A DNA stretch of 64,000 bases from Pseudomonadales bacterium (GCA_024234165.1 JACKOP010000003.1:620001-684000), one strand, 5' to 3'. Shown: positions 9,606-18,230, numbered from the stretch's first letter. Notes: generated by a model from the letters alone, not told the origin. Translations and numbers: made by a program.

Positions 9606-10424
9606 ATGCGCGGAATCGTCGTTCTGGCCGCGATGCTCGTCGCCGCACCGCTGGCAGTCGCACAAGTCGAGGTGGTCGAACCCGGTGGTGCCGGAGCAGC
9701 CCGCCACGGCGGACCCGCACAGCAGCGTTCTGCCCGCACTCCGGCGCAACCGGTGGCGGCCAGTGGTGAGCTGTTCTATCAGCTCCAGTTGCTGCAGGAC
9801 GAGGTGATGAAGTTGCGTGGCATCGTCGAGGAGCAGGGTGAGCAGTTGCGCCAGCTCAAGCAACAGCGGCTCGACGACTACATCAGCCTGGATCGACGCA
9901 TCAGCAGCATGGGTGGCGGCAGCGTGCCGCCGGCGCAGGACGCCTCGGGTCCTGCTGCTCCGGGACCGAGCGCGTCCGAAGCGCCCATCGATGCGTCGGC
10001 GGCACCAGTGCCGCCGGCAGCACCACCACGTGCTGCCGCATCGGCACAGGAGGAGCAGGCCTATCGTGATGCCTATGCGTTGATCCAGGCGCGCAAGTTT
10101 CCTGAGGCTCGGACGGCATTCAATGCCTTCGTCGGTCAGTACCCGGCTGGCAACTATGCCGGCAATGCGCATTACTGGCTCGGCGAACTGTACCTGCTCG
10201 AAGGCGACAGCGAGCGCGCCAGAAAACATTTCGAAACCTTGCTGGCGCAGTTTGGTGACAACCGGCGGGTTCCCGATGCGATGTTCAAACTCGGCCGCAT
10301 CTATCACCAGAACGGCGATACCGCGCGTGCGCGGGACATGCTCGACCGTGTGATCAACGAGTACGCGGGTGCGGACAGCACTGCGCCGCAGCAGGCGCGC
10401 GAGTATCTGCAGCAGAATTTCTGA
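9606..10424 (+). CDS. cpoB: Cell division coordinator CpoB
   Basis: A 272-residue periplasmic protein, formerly YbgF. A signal peptide ends near LAVAQ. A short coiled coil at residues ~55-105 (ELFYQLQLLQDEVMKLRGIVEEQGEQL) mediates trimerisation. After a Pro/Ala linker, three TPR units occupy the C-terminus (AYALIQARKFPEARTAF and following). It links Tol-Pal constriction to peptidoglycan synthesis. It is the last gene of the operon; queE and queC, which often follow in pseudomonads, are absent here. Confidence 0.94.
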   Translation: MRGIVVLAAMLVAAPLAVAQVEVVEPGGAGAARHGGPAQQRSARTPAQPVAASGELFYQLQLLQDEVMKLRGIVEEQGEQLRQLKQQRLDDYISLDRRISSMGGGSVPPAQDASGPAAPGPSASEAPIDASAAPVPPAAPPRAAASAQEEQAYRDAYALIQARKFPEARTAFNAFVGQYPAGNYAGNAHYWLGELYLLEGDSERARKHFETLLAQFGDNRRVPDAMFKLGRIYHQNGDTARARDMLDRVINEYAGADSTAPQQAREYLQQNF

Positions 10425-10483
10425 ACTGCAATAAAGGGCTCTTGTTTTTTGATGGTCAGCCGCTACCATACGCGTCCTTCGAC

Positions 10484-10559
10484 GGGTCGTTAGCTCAGTC
10501 GGTAGAGCAGTTGGCTTTTAACCAATTGGTCGCTGGTTCGAATCCAGCACGACCCACCA
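10484..10559 (+). tRNA. tRNA-Lys (anticodon TTT)
   Basis: A 76-nt cloverleaf. The acceptor 5' strand GGGTCGT pairs with ACGACCC and is followed by discriminator A and an encoded CCA. The D-arm is AGCTCAGTCGGTAGAGC, the anticodon loop is CTTTTAA giving UUU, and the T-arm contains GGTTCGAATCC. It is nearly identical to the familiar E. coli tRNA-Lys. It lies just after cpoB and just before an integrase fragment. Confidence 0.98.
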
Positions 10560-10593
10560 GTACCCCCTTCCAAGAAACCCCAGAAAGACGCCA

Positions 10594-10618
10594 AGGCCCG
10601 GATTTTCCGGGCTTTTTT
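10594..10618 (+). terminator. Rho-independent terminator after tRNA-Lys
   Basis: A GCCCGGA/TCCGGGC stem with a TT loop, followed by a run of six T residues (TTTTTTGTTT), begins 35 bp after the tRNA CCA end. It is a good terminator for the tRNA and possibly for the tol-pal transcript. Confidence 0.85.
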
Positions 10619-10741
10619 GTTTCTGATCGCCCCAAGGTACCCCATGAAACGGCTAGACATTGCGCCGCTGTTGGCAGTACGTTTGGCGGTATCTGGTCAT
10701 GTGCGGTAAGCAATACCGCAAAAAATACCGACACGGGGACA

Positions 10742-10978
10742 ATGCCGCTGAATGACGCGCAAATCCGCAACGCCAAGCCGACGGAAAGGGCTTGCCGCCT
10801 GAGCGACGGGGGCGGAATGTTCCTCGAAGTGTCGCCATCAGGCGCGAGGTACTGGCGGCTGTCCTATCGTGTCGGCGTCAAGCAAGAGACGCTGGCGCTC
10901 GGCGTCTATCCTGCCGTGAGCCTACGCGATCAAAACCTGGATTTCCCCTGGGGTTTTGTCGTCGCTACGACGCGTTGA
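10742..10978 (+). pseudogene. Truncated tyrosine integrase (N-terminal DUF4102 fragment)
   Basis: Only ~78 codons remain. MPLNDAQIRNAKP, LSDGGGMFLEVSPSG, YWRLSYRV and LALGVYPAVSLRD are the N-terminal arm-binding (DUF4102) signature of P4-type integrases. Homology stops at the point where the family continues with ARERRDEAR; the last ~15 codons are unrelated and the catalytic domain is gone. Upstream sequence (ATACCGCAAAAAATACCG at 10710-10730) resembles the usual junction between a tRNA att site and integrase. It is a remnant of an element that used the adjacent tRNA-Lys. Confidence 0.85.
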
Positions 10979-11654
10979 AGGCCGTCGCATAGCTGCGGTG
11001 CAGAAAATCCAGATCGGCAGCGGGGATGGCTCCCCAATGACGGGCAAGCTGGGCCATGTCACGCGAAGATGCGTTTGCGACGCGCAGGCGGTGCCGGCAC
11101 TTTTCCAGATCCAGCAGAGCCACCTCGGCCACGGCATCGCCGGTGAGCAGTGTTTCCGCCTTGACGAAGATGTGTTTGGGGTAGCAGCAGCCGTGCTGCC
11201 AGCGTGCGTGGTGCAGGCGGGCCAGGCTTGCCGCAAGCTGGCGCAGAATCGCCTGATTGAGCGTGGCTGCAGGAGCACCGGCGTACCAATGATCCAGGCT
11301 GACGAAGCCGCTGAGTGCTTCGGTGATGAGCAATGCCTGCCACTGACCCTGGTGCTTGCGAGCACCACCAAAGACCACGCGCGGCACCTGGATCCCCAGG
11401 CGTGCGATCGCCTCGTAGGCCTGCAGTTCACGCAGAATGGTAGGCTGCCCGCAGGGGTGGCGCAGGCTGCGGTAAATGTGTCCGGTCTGACGCTTGCAGT
11501 ACAGCGGCGGCAGGCGAGGGTCATCCTGCATCAGCAACTGCACGCCGCTGTTGCCGCCACGACGAATGTTCTCGGGTTCGACCCACTGCCCCTGCCGGTC
11601 CCACCAGCATTGGAATTCGCTTACCGGCGCGGCAGCAGTGCTCGCTACAGTCAT
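10965..11654 (-). CDS. InaA/WaaP-family lipopolysaccharide kinase-like protein
   Basis: About 229 residues. It has features of the LPS core heptose/Kdo kinase superfamily: a Lys-containing strand (LYCKRQTGHIYRS), ILRELQAYEAIARLGIQVPRVVFGG, the catalytic-loop equivalent HGCCYPKHIFV and the metal-binding segment VALLDLEKCRHR. It probably phosphorylates an LPS core sugar at the inner membrane. The start at 11654 lies 7 bp after the methyltransferase stop; a longer reading frame to 11753 would overlap that gene. It is the fourth gene of a minus-strand operon with a two-component system. Confidence 0.78.
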   Translation of the reverse strand: MTVASTAAAPVSEFQCWWDRQGQWVEPENIRRGGNSGVQLLMQDDPRLPPLYCKRQTGHIYRSLRHPCGQPTILRELQAYEAIARLGIQVPRVVFGGARKHQGQWQALLITEALSGFVSLDHWYAGAPAATLNQAILRQLAASLARLHHARWQHGCCYPKHIFVKAETLLTGDAVAEVALLDLEKCRHRLRVANASSRDMAQLARHWGAIPAADLDFLHRSYATAFNAS

Positions 11655-11661
11655 GTTGTGG

Positions 11662-12360
11662 TCAGTTCGTCTTGCGCAGCACGTAGGTTCGCCACATCGC
11701 ATACCGTGGCAGGAAGTCCAGCCGCGCGAGGATATCAAAGCCGGCTTGCGCAAACTCCTGTTCGATCACCCTGCGCGACACGATGAATCGGTTCAGGTTT
11801 GCGGCATCCGATTTGCGTGCTGCACGACGCTGCTCGAGGCGGCGACGTTTCCACGCCTTGTAGTTGCCGTCCACCCATAACGACACGATCGCGGTATCGC
11901 GACTGACACGGTGGAATTCGCGCAGGATGGTCAGCCGGTTGGCCGGTGCTTCGACGTGGTGCAACAGCCGGATGCAGAACACGCAGTCCACAGCCTCGTC
12001 ATCGAGGTCGATGGCGAACGCCGAAGTCTGGAATGCGTGTACTCGTGACGTTACTTCCGGCGGGTGGGCGGCCTGTGCCGTGGCCAGCATGTCCGCGGAG
12101 TTGTCGGCGGCGAATACGACCCGGTTCGGCTGCTCGCACAACAAGGGCCAGAAGCGCCCGGCGCCGCAGGGAAGGTCCAGAACCAGGCTGGGCTCACCGG
12201 CAATCTTCAGCGCGCGTCGCGCAAGCTGCACGTCGCGCCAGTTCGAGAGGCGGCGCGCGAGTCCATCCTGATGCTTGTGCAGATACTGTCGTGCGTGTTC
12301 ACGATCGTATTTGCGCGAAAAATCGAGTTCGATGACGTTCTGTTTTGGCATCAGAGGCAC
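11662..12360 (-). CDS. Class I SAM-dependent methyltransferase
   Basis: A 232-residue protein with a Rossmann methyltransferase core: motif I VLDLPCGAGRFWPLL (residues ~59-73), acidic motif II VFAADNSADML and motif IV VDCVFCIRLLHHV. The second ATG at 12351 (MPKQN) is an equally good start. It sits between the sensor kinase and the LPS kinase-like gene. From memory, pseudomonads carry a similar methyltransferase/kinase pair next to colRS and link it to LPS modification. The substrate is not shown by the sequence. Confidence 0.8.
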   Translation of the reverse strand: MPLMPKQNVIELDFSRKYDREHARQYLHKHQDGLARRLSNWRDVQLARRALKIAGEPSLVLDLPCGAGRFWPLLCEQPNRVVFAADNSADMLATAQAAHPPEVTSRVHAFQTSAFAIDLDDEAVDCVFCIRLLHHVEAPANRLTILREFHRVSRDTAIVSLWVDGNYKAWKRRRLEQRRAARKSDAANLNRFIVSRRVIEQEFAQAGFDILARLDFLPRYAMWRTYVLRKTN

Positions 12361-12428
12361 TTGCGCGGTGGATTTCCCGTTACCCTAAAAATGCGGGTGT
12401 GAAAATTTCGTCAAAACACATGAATTCG

Positions 12429-13703
12429 TCAAGATCGATTGCCCATCGATACCCTGAAACAGCTTCCGCCGCCCGGATCGCTGTGTACGCTGATTTCCCA
12501 GTCCTGCCGGGTGCAGATGCGCTTGACCAGTGACAACCCGAGACCCAGCCCGTCTCCGCGTGTCCTGGAACCACGCACGAAGGGCTCGAAAATTCTCGTC
12601 TGATCGGCTGATGGAATTCCGCTGCCGCTGTCCTCGACGCGGAACGCACCGTATTCCAGTACCAGGTGCACGTAGCCCTGTTCGGTGTAGTGCAAGGCGT
12701 TGCGCAGCAGGTTTCCGATCACGCTGCGCAGCAGCGTGGCGTTGTACAGCGTGTCGTCCTTTCCTTCCTCGATGAACTCGAAGTCGAGTCCCTTCGCCCG
12801 TATCAGCTCGCCCCAGCGTCTTACTTCCTCTGCCGCCACCGTGTCCAGCCGGGCAGTGCGGGCAAAAGTCGTCCCGTTGTTCTTGTCGCGTGCCAATTGC
12901 ATGAAGGTTTCCACCAGTTCACGCATTTCCTCGACGGCACGGGCGATGCGCGATACCTGTTCGTGTTCGCGTTGGCCCAGTGGCGCTTCGGCCAGCAGTT
13001 CGCAGGAACTGGCCATGATCATCAGCGGTGTGCGCAACTCGTGGCTGGCGTCGGCAGCAAACAGGCGCTCACGTTCCAGCATCTGGCGGATCCGGTCCAG
13101 CGTGCTGTCAAACGCGGCAGCCAGTTGGCCGATTTCGTCATTCGCATACTCGGGGGCGAGCGGGGGTGCGGCGGCGTGAAGCTGGTCGCGATGGCGCACC
13201 TGTGACGCCAGCCGGATGACCGGAGCCATGACCTTTCGCGCCATCATGTAACCCAGTCCCCAGGCGCTCAGGACCGACAGCACGAAGCCCACGAGTACGG
13301 CCATGAAAAGGGTGTCCTCACGCCGCTCGAATTCGTTTTGCTCCTCCAGCAGCATATACGTGTGGCCATCGATGACCCGGGTGTACGCGTAGTACGCATC
13401 GTCTCCATGCTCGACTTCGGTGAACCCCTCCTTCAAGCCCTGCAGATATGCCGGAATCGCGTATCCATCGAGTTCGGAAGAGAAGAATTGCGTGTCGGCA
13501 TCGTGTCGTGGCGGGCGTCCCTGGCGGATGTCCTGCTGCAGCACGTCGTCGAGATCGCGGCCAAGCTCACGGGATACCAGGTGTGCTTCGACGAAGTGGA
13601 CCACGGCAACGATGCCGAGCGAGAACATCCCGCTCACGGCCGCCGTCATGAGCACGAACGCCACCAGAAGGCGGCGCGCAAAAGGCTGTCTAGGCCTGGT
13701 CAT
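12429..13703 (-). CDS. Sensor histidine kinase, ColS-like
   Basis: About 424 residues. TM1 is near 13-37 and TM2 near 132-155, enclosing a ~95-residue periplasmic sensor. Then come a HAMP-like region, the H-box ADASHELRTPL with His221, an N-box (IGNLLRNALHY) and G-boxes (VEDSGSGIP, GDGLGLGLSLVKR). The periplasmic domain is rich in acidic residues near its end and contains an ExxE (E121, E124), the kind of motif linked to metal sensing in ColS of Pseudomonas putida. The start overlaps the response regulator stop by 14 bp, so the pair is translationally coupled. Confidence 0.82.
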   Translation of the reverse strand: MTRPRQPFARRLLVAFVLMTAAVSGMFSLGIVAVVHFVEAHLVSRELGRDLDDVLQQDIRQGRPPRHDADTQFFSSELDGYAIPAYLQGLKEGFTEVEHGDDAYYAYTRVIDGHTYMLLEEQNEFERREDTLFMAVLVGFVLSVLSAWGLGYMMARKVMAPVIRLASQVRHRDQLHAAAPPLAPEYANDEIGQLAAAFDSTLDRIRQMLERERLFAADASHELRTPLMIMASSCELLAEAPLGQREHEQVSRIARAVEEMRELVETFMQLARDKNNGTTFARTARLDTVAAEEVRRWGELIRAKGLDFEFIEEGKDDTLYNATLLRSVIGNLLRNALHYTEQGYVHLVLEYGAFRVEDSGSGIPSADQTRIFEPFVRGSRTRGDGLGLGLSLVKRICTRQDWEISVHSDPGGGSCFRVSMGNRS

Positions 13704-14376
13704 CAGGCAGCTCCGCAAGCCGGTAGCCCACGCTGTGAATGGTATGCAGCAGCGGCTTGTCGAAAGGCTTGTCGACTATCTGGCGAAGCTGGTGGACGTG
13801 GCTGCGCAGGCTGTCGCTGTCCGGGCTGTCCTCGCCCCAGAGCGCTTCTTCCAGTACTTCGCGGCGTACCACGGCCGGGCTTTTCTGCATCAGGATGGCC
13901 AGCAATCTGAGCCCGAGCGGGTTCAGCTTGAGCGTTTGTCCGCGGCGACTCACCTGCAGGGTGTCGAGGTCATAACACAGATCGGCCACCCGTAACAGGC
14001 GTTTATGTCCGCCGCTGCTGCGACGCAGGATGGCTTCGATCCGCGCGACCAGCTCCGACAGCGCAAAGGGCTTGATCAGGTAATCGTCCGCGCCGACCTG
14101 CAGGCCCTGCAGGCGATCCTCGAGCGCATCACGTGCCGTCAGCATCAGGATCGGAACCTCGCTGCGGCTGTCTTCGCGCAGGCGCCTGCAGACCTGGTAG
14201 CCATCGATGCCCGGCAGCATGACGTCGAGCACGATCAGGTCGTAATGCCCGCTGCTCGCCAGATGCAGCCCGCTCAGGCCATCCTGCGCGCAGTCCACGC
14301 TGAAGCCCTTCAACTGCAGGTAGTCGAGCACGTTGGCGAGGATGTCGCGGTTGTCTTCGATGACCAGAATGCGCAT
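13690..14376 (-). CDS. OmpR-family response regulator, ColR-like
   Basis: A 228-residue protein. The receiver domain runs from MRILVIEDNRDIL with phosphoacceptor Asp in LIVLDVMLPGIDGY (about residue 51) and the Lys in YLIKPFALSEL. A C-terminal winged helix (LNPLGLRLLAILMQKSPAVV, SDSLRSHVHQLRQIVDKPF, LHTIHSVGYRL) binds DNA. The start at 14376 gives the standard N-terminus. It is the first gene of the minus-strand operon that continues with the sensor, methyltransferase and LPS kinase-like gene. Confidence 0.9.
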   Translation of the reverse strand: MRILVIEDNRDILANVLDYLQLKGFSVDCAQDGLSGLHLASSGHYDLIVLDVMLPGIDGYQVCRRLREDSRSEVPILMLTARDALEDRLQGLQVGADDYLIKPFALSELVARIEAILRRSSGGHKRLLRVADLCYDLDTLQVSRRGQTLKLNPLGLRLLAILMQKSPAVVRREVLEEALWGEDSPDSDSLRSHVHQLRQIVDKPFDKPLLHTIHSVGYRLAELPDDQA

Positions 14377-14402
14377 TGCCTTCTCGTTCCCGGTTCCGAT
14401 GT

Positions 14403-14424
14403 TGTCTGCATACGATGTCTGCAT
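14403..14424. promoter_or_regulatory. Direct repeat upstream of the response regulator
   Basis: TGTCTGCAT occurs twice (14403-14411 and 14416-14424) with a 4-bp gap, 27 bp upstream of the regulator start codon. Tandem direct half-sites are typical of OmpR-type regulators, so this may be an autoregulatory site. The spacing is slightly longer than the usual 10-11 bp. Confidence 0.35.
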
Positions 14425-14573
14425 CCGTTCCGCAAGAGAGCAGGCGGACGACGCAGCCGTTTGATCCCTCCGGAGCCAAAAATATCCCGATCGATCAGCC
14501 GCAGCATCGATGTCATTACAGCGTTGCGATCTTGGCGTTGCCGTCAGTGCTGCGGGCGGCTGCGCAGCGCGTT

Positions 14574-14579
14574 TATAAT
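14574..14579 (+). promoter_or_regulatory. -10 element upstream of the molybdopterin oxidoreductase
   Basis: A perfect TATAAT lies 78 bp before the ATG of the molybdoenzyme gene. No clear -35 is seen at the standard distance. Confidence 0.4.
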
Positions 14580-14656
14580 CCTGTTGCCCAAGCGGCTGGA
14601 AAGTTGCAGTTCGGGAATATCGAAGCAAGGTCCGGGAGCTGGCGGAGGAGGACGAC

Positions 14657-16939
14657 ATGAACGAGGCCGTGGTTGTCGCAGACAGTCCTGGTGCCGGTGT
14701 GGGGTCGCACATCGAAACCGTGCGCCGCTCGTGTCCGATCTGCGAGGCGAGTTGTGGGCTGCTGGTCCAGGTCGACCGCCGCAACGACAGCATATTGTCC
14801 GTGCGTGGCGATCCGAACGACCATCGCAGCGGTGGCTACGTGTGCGCCAAATCGCAGGCTATTCACCATGTCCACGACGATCCCGAGCGCCTGCGCCATC
14901 CGGTGAGGCGTACTGCGAACGGATGGGAGCAGATTTCCTGGGAAGAAGCGCTGCATACGGTTGCCAGCCGCCTCAGCGCGATTCGCGCCGAGCACGGCAA
15001 GGATGCCATCGCCATCTACGTAGGTGAGCCTACCGGCCACGACTACGGCGCACAGCTCTACCTGCAGCCGCTGATGAAGCTGTTCCAGACCGAGCGCTTC
15101 TTCTCGTCGGGTACGGTCGACCAGCATCCGCAGCAGATGGTCTGCCATGCGTTGTTCGGCCAGCAATGGGCCTTCCCGGTGCCGGACCTCGACCACACCG
15201 ATCTGTTCATCTGCATGGGTGCCAACCCGCGGGTATCGCAGGGCAGCGTGATGTCGGCGCCGGATGTGGGGCGTCGCCTCGACGAGCTGCAGGCGCGTGG
15301 CGGCAAGGTGGTCGTGATCGATCCGCGGCGCAACGAGACGGCGGCTGCGGCTGACCAGCACATATTCATCCGTCCGGGTACCGATGCCTTCTTCCTGCTG
15401 GCGTTCGTCAACGTGCTGTTTGCCGGTCATGGTGTCGATCCGGGTCGGCTTGGGCCACTGATCGACGGCATCGATGGACTGCGGGCATTGACTGACGGTT
15501 TTACCCCGGAGAACACGGCGGCGATCACCGGTGTGGCCCCAGAGGTGCTGCGCGACCTGGTGCGTCTGTACCAGGGCACCGAACGCGCCACCCTGTACGG
15601 GCGCTGCGGCGTGAGCACGCAGCGCTTCGGTACGCTGGCGCACTGGTTGATCTGTGCGATCAGCCTGCTCACCGGCAAGCTCGATCGGCGTGGCGGCATG
15701 ATGTTTCCGCGCCCAGCGACCGGCATGTCCGGCCCGGCCAGCGAGGCTGCGCACGCGCCTCCCTACGGCCGCTGGCATTCGCGGGTGCGCGGCTTTCCCG
15801 AAACCTGCGGTGAGCTGCCAGCCTCGCTGATGGCAGAAGAAATCACCGCTCCGGGCAAGGACCGGGTGCGTGCCGTGATGACGCTGTGCGGCAACCCGGT
15901 GCTCAGCGTGCCGAACGGCAAGCGCATTCGCGAAGCGATGAAATCCGTGGACTTCATGGTGGCGATGGATATCTACATCAACGAGACCACCAGCCAGGCA
16001 GACATCATCCTGCCCTCCCGCTCGCAACTGGAACGCAACAATTGCGATCTGATGTCGCAGAGCACGAGCTTGCGCAATTTCGTCAACTATTCGCCGGCAG
16101 TGCTGCCGCCTGACCCGGGGTCGATGGACCTGTGGGAGATCCTCCTCGAGATCACGGCGCGTGTAGCCGGCATCGATGCGCCAACCATGGATGACATGAT
16201 CATCGAAGGTCTGGTGCAACAGCTTGCCGCAGTGCCGGGGCGCAACGTGGACGCTGCAACGATGCTGGTCAGGCTCGGCGAGACGGGCGGTCCCGAACGC
16301 ATGCTCGACGCCATGCTGCGCTGCGGGCCGTATGGTGATGGTTTCGACGATGCGGCCGATGGTCTGTCGCTGGCCAAGGTGATTGCCGGTGATCGTTGTG
16401 TGGATCTTGGTCCGATGCAGCCGGCGTTGCCGCAAGCACTGCGTACGCCGGGCGGTCGCATCGATCTGATGCACCATATCTTCACCGACGATCTGCCGCG
16501 GCTGCGCGCGGAGTTCGAACGCCGTGGCAGTTGTGGGCCCAGCGACATGTTGCTGATCGGGCGTCGCCACCTGCGCGACATGAACAGCTGGCTGCACAAC
16601 CAGCGTGCGTACGTGCGTGGCAGGAATCGTTGCACCCTGAAGGTGCATCCCGACGACGCCCTTCGCATTGGCCTGATCGATGGTGGCCGCGCCCGTGTGA
16701 GCTCGCGTGTCGGCAGCGCGGAAGTGATCGTCGAGGTCAGCGACGAAGTGATGACTGGCGTGGTCAGCCTGCCGCACGGCTTCGGGCACCGTTACGGTGA
16801 TTCATTGCAGTCGATCGCCACGTCGGTACAGCCCGGTGTGAGCTGCAATGACCTGATCGACGACGACGTGCTGGATATGGCTTCCGGCACCAGCGTGGTC
16901 AATGGTGCTGCCGTGCAGTTGTTTCCGCTCGAACCCTGA
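14657..16939 (+). CDS. Molybdopterin-dependent oxidoreductase (formate dehydrogenase-like family)
   Basis: A 760-residue protein of the complex iron-sulfur molybdoenzyme family. The N-terminal [4Fe-4S] motif is C26-x2-C29-x3-C33 with C63 in GGYVCAK. C163 in QQMVCHALFG aligns by eye with the Sec/Cys Mo ligand of formate dehydrogenases. The C-terminal domain starts near RCTLKVHPDDALRIGL and is the molybdopterin dinucleotide-binding fold. There is no Tat signal, so it is cytoplasmic. No electron-transfer or membrane subunit is encoded beside it. The ATG has GGAGGAGG upstream. The substrate is unknown. Confidence 0.85.
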   Translation: MNEAVVVADSPGAGVGSHIETVRRSCPICEASCGLLVQVDRRNDSILSVRGDPNDHRSGGYVCAKSQAIHHVHDDPERLRHPVRRTANGWEQISWEEALHTVASRLSAIRAEHGKDAIAIYVGEPTGHDYGAQLYLQPLMKLFQTERFFSSGTVDQHPQQMVCHALFGQQWAFPVPDLDHTDLFICMGANPRVSQGSVMSAPDVGRRLDELQARGGKVVVIDPRRNETAAAADQHIFIRPGTDAFFLLAFVNVLFAGHGVDPGRLGPLIDGIDGLRALTDGFTPENTAAITGVAPEVLRDLVRLYQGTERATLYGRCGVSTQRFGTLAHWLICAISLLTGKLDRRGGMMFPRPATGMSGPASEAAHAPPYGRWHSRVRGFPETCGELPASLMAEEITAPGKDRVRAVMTLCGNPVLSVPNGKRIREAMKSVDFMVAMDIYINETTSQADIILPSRSQLERNNCDLMSQSTSLRNFVNYSPAVLPPDPGSMDLWEILLEITARVAGIDAPTMDDMIIEGLVQQLAAVPGRNVDAATMLVRLGETGGPERMLDAMLRCGPYGDGFDDAADGLSLAKVIAGDRCVDLGPMQPALPQALRTPGGRIDLMHHIFTDDLPRLRAEFERRGSCGPSDMLLIGRRHLRDMNSWLHNQRAYVRGRNRCTLKVHPDDALRIGLIDGGRARVSSRVGSAEVIVEVSDEVMTGVVSLPHGFGHRYGDSLQSIATSVQPGVSCNDLIDDDVLDMASGTSVVNGAAVQLFPLEP

Positions 16940-17112
16940 CGCCGGCGGGCAGGGGCATTGCTCTGCCTGTCCTTCATCTCGGTCGATCTGGTGCGACGGC
17001 AGGAACTCTGGCTCGGCGGCCCCGATGCCGGATCTGGCGCGGTACGCTGAACCGTCCTGGCGGTTTTCGGCAGAACCTCTGCCCACTGGACTGCCGGGCA
17101 AAGGGAGTGGTC

Positions 17113-17841
17113 ATGGAAAAGCTGATCTACGTGCTGTGGAAGGACGGGAGCGAAGCGCTGCCTGCCTTCAATAGTCGTCTTCTGGGTCCGGTGCGCGCGG
17201 CGCTGCGAGAGCTCGGCGTCGAGAGGCTGCAGTTCAACATCGTCGACGACGTGGTCGCGCCGGGTGCGCATATGCGCGCCGAGCCGGTGAAACCCGCGCC
17301 CGACGCGCTCGTCTCGTTCTGGCTGAATTCGGCGAACATCCGCACCCGGGTCGAGGCGGTGCTCGACGAGTCGGTCACGCGCATCGCCGGCTACGCGGTG
17401 GCGGAGTCCACGCCGCGCGCCAACGCCGACTCACCCGGCAAGGACGATCGCGTGCCCGGCTTCTCGCAGATCGCCTTCCTGTTCAAGCGCCCGGACATCA
17501 CGCGCGACGGCTACATGGATATCTGGATGCGCGACCAGACCGTGGTCGGGATGGAGACGCAGGACAGCTTCTACTATTGCCAGAACATCGTGACGCGCGT
17601 GCTGACCGCCGGCGCGCCGATGTGGGACGGCATCGTGGAGGAATGCTACGCGCTCGAAGCCATGACCGACCCGCTGGTGTACTGGAACGCCGGCGGCAAG
17701 GAAGCGGCTTTCAAGGCCAACCACAAGCGTGAGATGAACAACGTCGCGCGCTTCCTCGATCTGGCTCGCGGTTCGGTGATCCTCACCTCCGCCTATCGAT
17801 GCGGTGGCTGGGCCGATCCCGCGGAAGGGGGCAAACGATGA
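17113..17841 (+). CDS. EthD-domain-like protein
   Basis: A 242-residue cytoplasmic protein that appears to hold two dimeric alpha-beta-barrel modules of the EthD type: residues ~1-120 ([15 protein letters not shown]) and ~120-230 ([22 protein letters not shown]). Members occur beside oxidoreductases in sterol, alkane or ether catabolism, but no reaction is proven. Its stop codon overlaps the ATG of the next reading frame (ATGA at 17838-17841), so it was once coupled to the now broken SDR gene. Confidence 0.6.
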   Translation: MEKLIYVLWKDGSEALPAFNSRLLGPVRAALRELGVERLQFNIVDDVVAPGAHMRAEPVKPAPDALVSFWLNSANIRTRVEAVLDESVTRIAGYAVAESTPRANADSPGKDDRVPGFSQIAFLFKRPDITRDGYMDIWMRDQTVVGMETQDSFYYCQNIVTRVLTAGAPMWDGIVEECYALEAMTDPLVYWNAGGKEAAFKANHKREMNNVARFLDLARGSVILTSAYRCGGWADPAEGGKR

Positions 17842-18230
17842 GCAAACCAGTCGAGGGCAAGGTTGTCTTCATCACCACCGGCGCTGCGTACGCCTCTGGA
17901 CCCTCCTTCCTGGACAGAGTGAAGGTGGAGGCCGACGGCACGTCCACAGGGTTGAACGCCGGATTGAGACATTTGGCGGTGCGCGCCCTCAGCCAAGCCG
18001 CTCGCGCCGCTCCAGTCCTGCCCGAACCGCAGGGGCGACCGGACGGTCGCCCCTGCGGGCGCGCCCTGACGCGCAGCCCGGCTTTCAGCGCAGGCTGCGA
18101 ACGAACTCGCGCAGTTCGGCGACGAATAGCGCGGGCTGTTCCATCGCGGCAAAGTGTCCGCCGCGTGGCTGCTCGCTCCAGCGCACCACGTTGCAGCTCT
18201 TTTCGACCATCGAGCGCGGATAGCGCGTGA
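17838..18230 (+). pseudogene. Truncated short-chain dehydrogenase start
   Basis: The frame begins [17 protein letters not shown], very like the N-terminus of NAD-dependent SDRs (GKVxFITGAARGxG). After about 17 codons the resemblance ends and a repeat-containing, low-quality sequence follows up to a stop at 18230. The normal 260-residue Rossmann enzyme is missing. The ATGA overlap with the EthD-like gene indicates that a real gene once started here. Confidence 0.55.
18032..18053. repeat. REP-like palindrome
   Basis: GGGGCGACCGG-A-CGGTCGCCCC is an inverted repeat about 32 bp past the stop of the minus-strand epoxide hydrolase. The same core palindrome recurs at 62799-62818 and 62843-62862. Confidence 0.75.

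Noticed and set aside
14573..16789. 738-codon minus-strand reading frame
   Set aside because: It is antisense to the molybdopterin oxidoreductase, has His/Arg-rich low-quality composition and no family motif; a high-GC shadow.
14657..16939. Selenocysteine formate dehydrogenase
   Set aside because: The likely Mo-ligand position is a normal Cys codon (C163), with no in-frame TGA and no SECIS-like hairpin needed.
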